Shown in pieces: positions 55,511-64,000 of a DNA stretch of 64,000 nucleotides. Positions within the stretch are counted from its first letter, which is position 1; each line of letters begins with the position of its first letter. The stretch comes from Pinus tabuliformis. Its lineage: Eukaryota > Streptophyta > Pinopsida > Pinales > Pinaceae. A program made the position numbers and the translations under genes. Location: assembly GCA_031772625.1 (NCBI GenBank), contig CM062816.1:628486992-628550991 (forward strand), read 5' to 3'. The notes beneath the pieces were generated by a model. It did not search any database and was not told the origin of the DNA. It saw only the letters and a program-made list of their open reading frames with translations.

Positions 55511-57889
55511 CCACGAAGGATCACGTGGCAACATCAATAGTGGTGGAAGAGTTCACTTCTCAGTTTGAGAAGGAGTTTTCGCTCATAGCTTGCATGGCAA
55601 GTTCAGTGGCCAACAACTTATGGTATATTGATAGTGGAACATCCTTTCATATGACTGCGAACAAGAGTTACTTCAGCCAATTGACAGAGAAGGATATGCA
55701 GTTTCATATAGAGATGGGAGATGATGGCAGATACCTAGCGCAGGGCGTGGGTATAGTCAAGTTTGAGAGGGAGTTTAGAAAACCTTTCTATCTTAGAGAT
55801 GTCATCTATGTCCCAGGGTTGAAGAAAAACCTTGTTTCAGTCTCAACCTTGGAGAGGAAGGGGTATGAGGTTATCTTCAGTAGAGGGAAGGTTTTCATCA
55901 AGCCTCTCAACTCAGGAGCAGTTAAGCAGGTTAGGGTCAGGGCGAGGAACCTCTACAGGCTACAGTTTGAGATAGAAGCGACCTTGAGCAACAGAGAGAT
56001 CAATGTGCATAGATGTGACCTTGGGGAGCTTTGGCATAGGCGTATGGGTCACTTACACCATGGAGCGTTGAAGATTTTGAGGGAGATTGCCACAGGGTTA
56101 CCATAATACAATGTAGATCAGCATGACATGTGCAAGGGCTGCACACTTGGCAAGTATGCCAAGACATCCTTTTCCAGCAGAGACAGTAGGGCCAAGAGCA
56201 TCTTGGAGCTGGTACATTCGGATGTATGCGAACCATTTTCCTCTCCATCCTTGATGGGATACAGAGATTATGTCACCTTTATTGATGACCACTCGAGAAA
56301 GACATGGATCTTCTTCATGAAGAAGAAAGATCAGGTCTTCTCAAAGTTCGTGGAGTTCAAAGCCTTGGTGGAGAACCAAATTGGTAGGAGGATCAAGGTG
56401 CTGAGGTCAAACAATGGTGGGGAGTACATCTCCAATGCTTTTAGAGGCTTGTGTGCCAAGGAGGGCAACATGAGAGAGTTCACCGCACCTCATAACCCTT
56501 AGTAGAATGGGGTGGCTGAGCACAAGAACTTGAGCATTGTTGGAGCGGTCAGAGCTATGTTGCATGACTAGGGGCTACTGATGTTTCTTTGGGAAGAGGT
56601 ATGCAACAATCTAGTCTTTTTGCAGAACAGGAGTCCACACAGGGTGCTAGGAAAAGTCACACCAGAGGAGGCTTTCATAGCCAAGAAGCGTGACATGTCT
56701 TACTTCTAGATTTTTGGTAATCTTGTTTATTGCAATGTATCTTTAGATAACCGGAAGAAGCTGGAGCCCACAACAAAGAAGGGCATTTTCATGGGCTACA
56801 ACATGACATCTAAGGTGTACAGGGTGTGTATTTCAGCACTAAGAAAGACAATGATCAGATGTGATGTGAAGTTCGAGGAAGGAAGGGCTCTAAGGCTAAG
56901 TTGCACGAAACACTGAAATGTTACGGAGTTTCCAAAATGGGTAATTTTAGAAACGTCACCTTCCAAAAATGGAAACGTTAGCTGAAACATCATATATGTA
57001 TATAAATATATATAAAAAATTATAAATAAGTGAATAACACATTATCTTGCAAGAAAAGGGGAATAACACCCATAGATGACAATTTTGAAGGAAAACCAAG
57101 TCTATATTAACCCTCATAGATGATTATATGATGGTCGAGTTTCAACAAAGTTTCAGCAGAGTTTCGGGTACGACGTAGTTGAGGAGAAAGCACAGAAACA
57201 AGAGGAGAAAGCAGAGGGAGTGGAGCCCACTCAACCAGTGACCCCTAGTGCAGGGAGAGGTCGAGCTAGGTGGGTAGACTAGTTGATTAGGGAGGCTCAA
57301 GAGAGAGTTGGAGCTCCCAGTACCACATTCAGACAGAGTAAACAACCACAAAGATATATGGGGTACATGGCACTTATGACTGAGGTGATAGACTTGGAGC
57401 CTTCTTGTTACAAGGAGGCAACTTCTCAGTAGGTTTGGCATGATGCTATGGTGCAAGAGTACTCTTCTATCATGCAAAACGATGTCTGGGAGATAGTGCC
57501 AAGACTGGTTGGAAAATCAGTTGTGGGATCATGTTGGGTGTACAAGATCAAGCATGCGACTGATGGGAGTGTGGGGAAGTGTAAGGCTAGGTTCGTGGTC
57601 AAAGGGTTTTCTTAGGTTGAAGGGATTTACTATGATGAGATGTTCACACCGGTGGCTTGATATTCGTCCATTAGGACTATTTTGGCGATTGCATTGTAGA
57701 TGCGGTGGGGGATCCACCAGATGGACACAAAGATCACCTTCCTTAACAAAGTTGTTGAGGAAGAGATTTATGCTGAGTAGCTTGAGGGATTGGAGACTTT
57801 CAACAGAAACAAGCATGTTTGCAGGCTGAGGAGAGCTCTTTATGGGCTCAAGCAGGCACTAAGGGCATGGTATGCCTAGATAGACAACT
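55511..57889 (+). pseudogene. pol: Copia protease, integrase and partial RT
   Basis: The protease has LWYIDSGTSFHMTANKSYF. The integrase has LWHRRMGHLHHGALKIL, CKGCTLGKYAKTSF, ELVHSDVCEPFSSPS, YVTFIDDHSRKTW, SNNGGEYISNAF and GVAEHKNLS. After the MITE, RT begins with SVVGSCWVYKIKHATDGSVG and reaches YGLKQALRAWYA before the hAT end cuts it off. It is broken in many places. Confidence 0.9.
56906..57165. mobile_element. MITE-like insertion in the Copia element
   Basis: A 260-bp A/T-rich segment interrupts the coding register between integrase and RT. Its ends form an imperfect inverted repeat, CGAAACACTG against CAGAGTTTCG (9 of 10), with extra AGTTTC words inside the right end. It has no coding capacity. 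The flanking duplication is not clear (GTTGCA left, GGTACG right), so the family is uncertain. A hAT-type MITE is plausible. Confidence 0.5.
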
Positions 57890-57986
57890 CACTGTTTTGA
57901 AAAACGACCAGTACGAAACTGACTCGACCAAGTTGGTTCGAGTCATGCCCCCACCGAGTCAACTCGACCTTCGAACTGGAATGGTT

Positions 57987-58051
57987 GGCCGGGTTATTAC
58001 TGAGCCGACCGAGTTGTCTAACGACTCAGTTGGCTCGGTAATAACCCGGCC
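57987..58051. repeat. Subterminal hairpin of the hAT transposon
   Basis: Arms of 28 bp (57987-58014 and 58024-58051) pair at 25 of 28 positions around a 9-base loop. The stem contains GGCCGGGTTATTACTGAGCC. Subterminal motifs in hAT elements bind transposase, so this may be such a site (inference). Confidence 0.75.
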
Positions 58052-58212
58052 GGCTTGGCCGAGTTCGAGCCTACTTGGCCGGCTCGGTGATAGCGGCCTG
58101 AAAAAGCCAGAACAACACGGTTTTTTTTTTTGAAAATTGTTTTTTGGGGACCCCAAACCCATTTCTAATTTTCCTTTAGGTTCTTTGGGGTCCATTCCCC
58201 TCTCCTAAACCC

Positions 58213-58219
58213 TATAAAA
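58213..58219 (+). promoter_or_regulatory. TATA box of the hAT transposase gene
   Basis: CCCTATAAAACCCACC, about 370 bp upstream of the first transposase ATG. A pyrimidine-rich start region (CCTCTCATTTCCTCACAGCC) follows at the normal distance. Confidence 0.6.
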
Positions 58220-58583
58220 CCCACCCAACCCCTCTCATTTCCTCACAGCCATCTCATTGCATTTGAGTGAGAGTTTGTGAGGAGTTGTGGAGTTTGTTTT
58301 TGGAGCAGCAGTGAGGAGTCTTGGGCAAGCATTGTAGCAGGAGTGAGGAGCTTCTTGGGCAACCATTGGAGCAACATTGAGGAGTTGGTTTGTTGGAGCA
58401 ACCTTGAAGAGGCAATTTGTGCCTAGAGGTTTTCTTTTTCACTTGTAAAAATCTGTTTTTGCTTATTTATTTTTTTGTGCAAATCTAGAAATTGAAAAGA
58501 GTGTTTTTTGTGAAAGAAATGAACATTGAAGCAATGCTATTTTTTTTTGTTTTCATTTTTTCCTTAGATTTCCAAGTGAAAAA

Positions 58584-60978
58584 ATGGCACCTAAAGTGAA
58601 AGATGCTGCTTGGGCATATGTTGAAATGGTTGATAGTCAAATGCATTGCAAATTTTCCCATAGAAAAATTAAGGAAGGTCCTGGGGGCATTAATAGGCTA
58701 AAACAACACTTGGCGGGGATTAGAGGCCAAACTCCATTTGAATCACCAAAAATTGGGGAGATTAGGAAGGATTTGTTAGCCTACTTTGAGAAGTTTAAAA
58801 AAGAAAAGGCTAGGCAAAAAGAGTTAGAGGCTGAAATTGGGAGGAAGAGGAGTATACAAAAAATGCTGGCTATCAACCCCCATTTTGATCTTGAGGGTTC
58901 TTCCTCTATCCCTTGTATTGATGCATCCAACCCCTTCTGATATGTTCCTCCCACTTTGGAGTCTATTCAAGAAAAGGGTAAGGGTAAAATGAAAAAAGGG
59001 GTGATATGAATATCAAAAGTTATTTCACTGTCACACCCTCCTCTCCATGAGATGTACATGGTCCTCAAGCTAGTAGAACTTTGCAGCCCACTTTAGATGA
59101 CTATTGGAAGAAAGAATTAAGGGAGACTGCTTGTGATTACATATGTAGATGGTGGTATGATGCTGATATCCCCTTCAATGCTTACCTTTCACCATATTAT
59201 GAGCCTATGTTTGATGCCATACATGCTGCTGGAAAAAGCTTCAAAGGCCCTTCTATGCATGAGATAAGGGGGTATCGTTTGCAGAAAGAAATTGCCTCCA
59301 TTAATGAGTATTTGAAAGATTTCAAGGAAACATACCATCATAAACTTTCTTATCTTCTGCCTATAGGGAACCATGTTTCTAAAGTCAGTTGATGCATCTG
59401 ATAAGGTAAAAGATGGACAATTGTTGTTTCAGCTATTGGATGAGGTTGTTAAGGAGGTGGGGGTGGCTAATGTTGTTCAAGTCATCACAGATAATGCCTC
59501 TAACTATGTTCTTGCTGGTAAACTGTTAGAGGAAAAACACATAACCATCTTTTGGACCCCATGTGCTGCACATTGCATAGACCTCATGCTTGAGGATATT
59601 GGCAAATTAGATTGGGTCAAAAACACTATAGATCATGCCAAAAGCATAACAAAATTTATCTACAACCATTCATGGATTTTGAGCCTTATGAGGAGACACA
59701 CAGGGGGCAGGGATATTATTAGGCCTGCCATCACTAGATTTGCTACTCATTTTTTGACATTGCAATCTATGCTTTCACAACATAGAAACTTGCAAAAGAT
59801 ATTTTCTAGTGAAGAATGGAATCAAAACCAGTGGTCTCACAAACAGGAAGGCAAAGAATTGAAAAAGAAAGTTAATGAAGAAATATTTTGGAGAAAGGCA
59901 GCAAAGATTGTGAAGCTTGCTGAGCCACTGGTTAAGGTGTTGCGGTTGGTGGATGGGGAAAGACTGTCTATGGGCTTCATTAATGAGGCTATGGATCAAT
60001 CAATGGAGCAAATAAAGAGGGCATACAAGGATAAAGTGGCTAAGTATGGGCCCATTTGGGCAATCATCGATGAAAGATGGAACAATCAACTCCATTGCCC
60101 TATACATGCAGCTGGGTATTTTTTGAACCCACAATATCATTATAAAGCTAAGGCGGCAGGAGCTTTGAACGGGGAGGTTAGAGATGGATTGATTGACTGC
60201 ATTGATCGCATGATCCCATTGGAGTGTGATCAGCTGGAGATACACTGACAGGTCACAACCTTCAATAAAGCCACAGGTACCTTTGGGAAGAACCTAGCAA
60301 AGATTGCAAGGGAAGCAAATGAGCCAGGTAAAAAAATATTTCAATTTTCAAATTCTTAATACTTATTTTGTTAAATCATTTATAATTTGAAAGTTGGATA
60401 TAATTTGTAATTTTGTTGAGCTAACTCATTACACTCCTATGTTTTTTGCAACACAATGGTGGGAGACTTTTGGTAGCCATTGTCCTGAATTGCAGAAGTT
60501 TGCAATTCGTATTTTGAGTCAAACTTGCAATGCTACTGGGTGTGAGCGGAATTGGTCTGTCTTTGAGAGGATTCACATGAAGAAGAGAAACTGTTTGGAT
60601 AAAAAAGGGTTAAATGATCTAGTCCATGTCCAATACAACCTCCGGCTCAGACGCAACCAATTGCTGAACAAAAGACCTGATTCAGATCCCATTGTGTTGG
60701 AAGACATTGATCCAACATCAGATTGGGTAGTGGAGAGTAATCCAGCAGAGTTTGATTTTGATGAGGATCTTGATTATGATTTACAGACGGTGGCATCACT
60801 CGAACATAATGTTCAGTTGAATGCAAATCCTGATCCACTTGTACCAGCCTCAGGGCCAGCCCCAAGTCCTCTAGTTGCAGGCGCTTCCTCTGCTCAGCCA
60901 CGACAGAAGCGCATATCTTGTCTATCTCAACTTGCAGCTGTTGCACAACCTGCTAGTGCTACTGTTGATTTGGGGTAG
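58584..60978 (+). pseudogene. hAT transposase (BED finger, DUF659, dimerisation domain)
   Basis: The parts, in order, are as follows. A BED-type finger remnant (MHCKFSHRKI ... GGINRLKQHLAGI) has Ser where the second zinc-binding Cys is expected. A lysine-rich segment and a QPTLDDYWKK block follow. The RNase H-like core shows FLKSVDASDKVKD, VVQVITDNASNYVLAGKLL, WTPCAAHCIDLMLEDIGKL and RPAITRFATHFLTLQSML. The C-terminal dimerisation domain reads WWETFGSHCPELQKFAIRIL ... TGCERNWSVFERIHMKKRN, then a Pro/Ala-rich tail. The usual SDGWTD block, which carries the first catalytic Asp, is missing between KETYHH (about 59,340) and FLKSVD (59,376). The frame also shifts between 58,940 and 59,081, and a TGA follows LEIH at about 60,246. 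A short AT-rich intron is likely at 60,328-60,420 (CAG|GTAAAA ... TTGAG). The copy cannot be active. Confidence 0.92.
60328..60420 (+). other. Probable intron in the hAT transposase gene
   Basis: 93 bp, strongly A/T-rich, between CAG|GTAAAA and TTTTGTTGAG, separating the ANEPG segment from the dimerisation domain. The joined frame does not match exactly in this decayed copy, so the acceptor could lie a few bases away. Confidence 0.45.
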
Positions 60979-60981
60979 CAT

Positions 60982-62064
60982 TGAATGTGCTCTGGCCATG
61001 AAAATTGGTGGAGAGGCTAAATCACATGAGATCTCCAATACCCAAAAATGGTTTGGGCAGATTCTAAACAGTTTGGGAGATATTAAAATAATTAATATCT
61101 TTAATGGAGTCCCTAAGTCTAAACTTGGGGAAAATAAAATATTAATGTGAATTAATATAAAACTGTGTTAGAAGGGTCCAAAAGTGATGGATTATAAAAC
61201 TATAATCTTAGCTGTTGATTAGGAACTTAATCTTGGTCGTTGAATTGTCAACAAGAAAAGTATAAAAGGAGGCTTGAGGGTCACTTGGAGAACACATCGA
61301 GTTGATCAAGATTTCGATTTTCTGGGGCAGGGTTTGCTGAGGAAGTCTAAAGAGTGATCAGAGTTGCAACCAAGGGCCAGTGAATACAGAAGCAGAGAGG
61401 CAGAGATAGTACCGGGAGGATCAACGCAGAAGCCAAGAGAGAGAGACGCAGAGCCAGCCAAGGCTCACGCAAAGGTAGCTAGGTCTCATGCAAAGGCAGC
61501 CAGGAGCTGCGTAGTGCCTCAGAGAGCCAGCGTGGGTGATGCAAAGGCTCTAAGGGCTGACGCAGTGCCTCCAGAGGCTGACGCAGGGCGAGCTAGGGTG
61601 ACGCTAGGCCAGAAAGGGCTGATGCAGTCCCTAGAGGCTGATGCTGGGGTTTTCGTGGGGCAGATTGGAGCTGGGCGCTGTCGGAGTGTTTATCGGGGGT
61701 TTCAGCTGGAATATTTGCTTCCGAGTAGAGAGGTACCAATGTCGATATTATTCTCTGTTGGGTGAGCCGATTTTGGCACCCAGATTGTATTCCGAAACTG
61801 CTTAATAATTAAAACCCTTAAATAGCTGCATCGGTTTTCCCACATTGGGTTTTTTCGGCAACATTGGTCCAAAAACAACGGTGTCACTTGTGTGCTTGTT
61901 TTGTTTCCTTCAGTTGATGATCTGTAATGTGTTGAGCATGTACTTGTATTTATTTTCAGTATTTACATGGTAAATAACTTGTTAATTAATCAGAACAAGT
62001 AGGCAGAAATAAATCAGAGAAGTACATGAAGGGTTTCTAATAGTTAGACTTAGAAATTCAAGCA
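60982..62064 (+). repeat. 5' LTR of the 61-kb Copia element
   Basis: The right end is fixed by the primer-binding site. The left end is set at TGAATGTGC, the first TG after hAT sequence stops, and is uncertain by tens of bases. It contains a TATA box and, from 61,430 to 61,660, an irregular array of GCTGACGCAG and CAAAGGC-type words. Confidence 0.6.
61261..61268 (+). promoter_or_regulatory. TATA box of the 61-kb LTR
   Basis: TATAAAAGGAGGC within the LTR, about 280 bp from its left end. Transcription would start around 61,295, upstream of the G/C-rich array. Confidence 0.75.
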
Positions 62065-62076
62065 TGGTATTAGAGC
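62065..62076 (+). other. Primer-binding site of the 61-kb Copia element
   Basis: TGGTATTAGAGC, the same variant as at 54,549, complementary to initiator methionine tRNA except at one base. Confidence 0.82.
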
Positions 62077-62724
62077 GTAGTTGCAGATCACAGGAGAACT
62101 AAGGACATCAACCGAGTAGAGAAGCAACAACAGAAAATAGCTGTCCCAAGTGACAAGTTATTCCTAACAGAGAAGCAGTAAGGAAGGGGTGATGTAGTGC
62201 CTGTGTCATCAAGTTTGAGCCGTAAAGTGGATTAGCGTAGTGGCAGAGGGGAGCAGACTCGACCTACGTAGTGCCCGGTCATCTTTCTCAGTCAGGAAGG
62301 ATTGACGCCCGTGGCCAGGAGGTGTGGATTTCGCTAGTGCCAGGATTGCACAGAGCCTAGAAGCTCTAACCTTCAGGTTGCTGGGGCTTAGGAGGCTGTG
62401 GGTAAGTTGCAGATGAAGCTAGTGGGGGTACTGTAGTCAGAACAATACCTAACAAGGCAAGACCAAGGAGGAGGGAGTTGCTGCCGAGGATTTCTAGCCA
62501 AGAAATCCGGATCAGTGGTGCAACTGTACTAAGGATTGGAGTGGGGGCATCTTGACATTGGCAGAGGGGTTTCCAGGAGGGAAATCGAGGCTCAGAGGGA
62601 GTCACATCGAGAACTTCTAGGAGGGAAGTAGAGGAGCAGCGAGATGGCAGTGAATGGGGTAAGAGACCAGGATAGACTGGACGGAGCCTCAAACTTTGTA
62701 GTCTAGAAGGCCAGAGTCTTATCC

Positions 62725-63450
62725 GTTTTAGACAGGAACCATCTCAAGCACTTTGTCTTGAGGACAATAGCGGTCCCAGTTGATTCGGCTGATACCGATA
62801 AGTACAAGGATGCAATGGCGAGGGCCAAGAGCATCATCCTTGATGGGGTCAAGGACCATGTAGTACCACACATTGCCGAGAAGAATACGACAAATGAGAT
62901 GTGGGAGGCCCTAAAGAAGTTATATCAACATACTTCCGTGCAAAGGAAGATGCTACTAGAAAATCAACTGCGGTCACACCAGATGCAAAAGGGAGAACAG
63001 ATTGATACCTTCCTCGGTCGATTCAAGGAGATCTGGGATCAACTGACTTCCATAGGGGCCATGTTGGATCAATAATTGATGGTGAGAACAACCCAGAATG
63101 TAGTCTCGAAAGACTGGGAGGTGTTTTTCCAGAGCATACTGGGCAGGGTGACCCTTCCAAATTGGGAGGAAATGTGGCGGCTCTTTGCCAAGAAGAGATT
63201 AGAAGGCTAACCAAGGTAGCAAGCAACGACAAAGGGGTCAAAATCAAGGAGGAGGAGGTGGATGCTGCCCTAGCATCTGAGGGAAAGTAGGAGAAACAAA
63301 AGAACAAGGACCTCTCCAAGGTCAAATGCTTCCACTGTGGGGAACAGGGTCATTATGCGACCTAGTGTCCAAGGAAGAAGAGCAAGGGAGAGGCTTTCGA
63401 GATCAAGGTTGCGCTAGCAAGGGTGGAGAAGGAAGTGGAGACAGATGATG
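62725..63450 (+). pseudogene. gag: Copia gag region with CCHC knuckle
   Basis: Gag blocks are MARAKSIILDGVKDHVVPHI, NEMWEALKKLYQHTSVQRKM, QLRSHQMQKGEQIDTFLGRF and EIWDQLTSIGAML. A lysine-rich stretch follows, then the knuckle KCFHCGEQGHYAT, then an acidic tail. The order and motifs match plant Copia gag. The region is broken in a few places. Confidence 0.88.
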
Positions 63451-64000
63451 ACTGTGCCATGAGTGCTCACACGCCACTTGAGTGGAAGTGGGGAGACATC
63501 GAGCTGTAGTCAGACGGACTACAAGCGATGAGGGGCAGGATCCTCGAGGTACCTAGCCTCTTGGATTATACCTTGCTACGGGAGCCCCGAAGAGGAAATA
63601 ACAGTACTGGCGGATGTGGATGGAGCGATAGAGGGAGCTACAGTGCAGGATTCCCAGGACAACGTGAGGCAGTAGTGCGAGATGCATGGAGTTGTTGCAG
63701 CAGCGCAAAGGTCAGAAAATGGGCACTTGTCAGCGACAGAGGGAGTTTCAACATCGAGGGTGTCTCTAGCTTGACAGAGATGTCAGAGTTGGGAGATCAG
63801 TTACTTTCTTCTCAGTAGCTAAGTTGCAATGCAGCAGTTAGCGGTGGCAGTATAGGCAGCACGATGCAACATGATGAGAGGGGTTGCAGTGCAGATGCAA
63901 TAGTGGCAGTGGCAGGGCCATGGGCAGCAGTACTGATGCAGAGGGAGCTGCCGTACAGATGAAGCAGTGGCAGTGGCAGCGGCAGGGCCATGGGTAGCAG
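63451..64000 (+). other. Repeat-rich segment at the right edge, pol not recognised
   Basis: A protease should follow gag here, but no DSG motif is visible. From about 63,830 the DNA is built of GCAGTGGCAG and GGGCCATGGGCAGCAG words, with a longer unit recurring about every 80 bp (CAGTGGCAG...GGGCCATGGG(C/T)AGCAG at about 63,903-63,932 and 63,966-64,000). It resembles an expanded trinucleotide-type array in a degenerate coding or spacer region. Confidence 0.5.

Larger units (their letters stand above)
53663..57889 (+). mobile_element. Copia LTR retrotransposon, 5' part, host to later insertions
   Basis: A Copia element on the plus strand. The 5' LTR (TGTTAG...AATAACA) is followed by the primer site TGGTATTAGAGC, gag, a zinc knuckle, protease, integrase and the first part of RT. 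The coding sequence contains a 260-bp MITE-like insert between integrase and RT. It stops inside RT at about 57,889, where a hAT transposon begins. The missing 3' part and 3' LTR are not in the window and probably lie beyond the right edge. The element is broken at roughly ten places. LTR age cannot be estimated without the second LTR. Confidence 0.9.
57890..60981 (+). mobile_element. hAT DNA transposon, right end missing
   Basis: Inserted in the RT of the Copia element. The left end starts CACTGTTTTGAAAAACGACC, a hAT-like terminal inverted repeat, after the RT codons. The expected 8-bp duplication would be near AGACAACT. A subterminal region rich in CCGAGT/GGCCGG words follows, including a strong hairpin, then a TATA box and a transposase gene. 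The matching right terminal repeat is absent. The copy ends about where a new Copia LTR begins, just after the transposase stop. The right end may lie beyond the window after that Copia element, or may be deleted. Confidence 0.85.
60982..64000 (+). mobile_element. Copia-type LTR element, 5' part, running off the window
   Basis: A second plus-strand Copia element, apparently inserted into the hAT copy. A long LTR is followed by the primer site TGGTATTAGAGC, a gag with a CCHC knuckle, and a repeat-rich tail. Pol is not clearly visible before the window ends. It belongs to a different family from the 53.6-kb element, since the LTRs share no obvious sequence, although the gag blocks are similar. 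It is broken in several places within the visible part. Confidence 0.8.

Overview
This window looks like nuclear DNA from a land plant, most likely a gymnosperm (an inference). It is AT-rich and dominated by old LTR retrotransposons, many nested in one another. The one host gene I can recognise belongs to the plant-only MRL7/RCB chloroplast-biogenesis family. Many element copies keep both LTRs and readable target-site duplications (TSDs) despite roughly 2-10% LTR divergence by hand count, which suits a large, slowly purged genome.

Layout. 1-2048: no gene. 2054-7252: full-length Copia element on the minus strand, TSD CTTAA. 7258-14900: mostly featureless, with one 762-bp insertion (10338-11099) between identical 15-bp direct repeats, probably a retroposon. 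14915-35284: a three-level nest. An old chromodomain Gypsy element (minus) is split in its protease region by a non-coding LTR element (19109-32555, minus, TSD CTTTT). That element is in turn split by a gag-only LTR element (21451-28870, plus, TSD CAATC/CAACC). The two inner elements share LTR termini, polypurine-tract context and primer type, so they look like related non-autonomous families. Their interiors carry minisatellites, ATC-rich arrays and clusters of telobox-like motifs. 36647-42040: a younger Copia element (minus, TSD ATTTA) with an odd CpG-rich leader full of ATTGGCGC motifs.

42584-43435: the first two exons of an MRL7/RCB-like gene. The remaining exons, which should encode the thioredoxin-like domain, were not found in the window. 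48430-51770 (minus): a long broken reading region for an unrecognised coiled-coil-rich protein with its own TATA box. This is the best candidate for something undescribed. 53663-64000: another stack. A Copia element (plus) has received a 260-bp MITE-like insert and a hAT transposon in its reverse-transcriptase region. The hAT copy stops abruptly where a further Copia element begins, and that element runs off the right edge.

No rRNA, CRISPR array or convincing tRNA gene was seen. All homology calls come from reading motifs by eye. LTR divergences are hand counts over part or all of each LTR pair.
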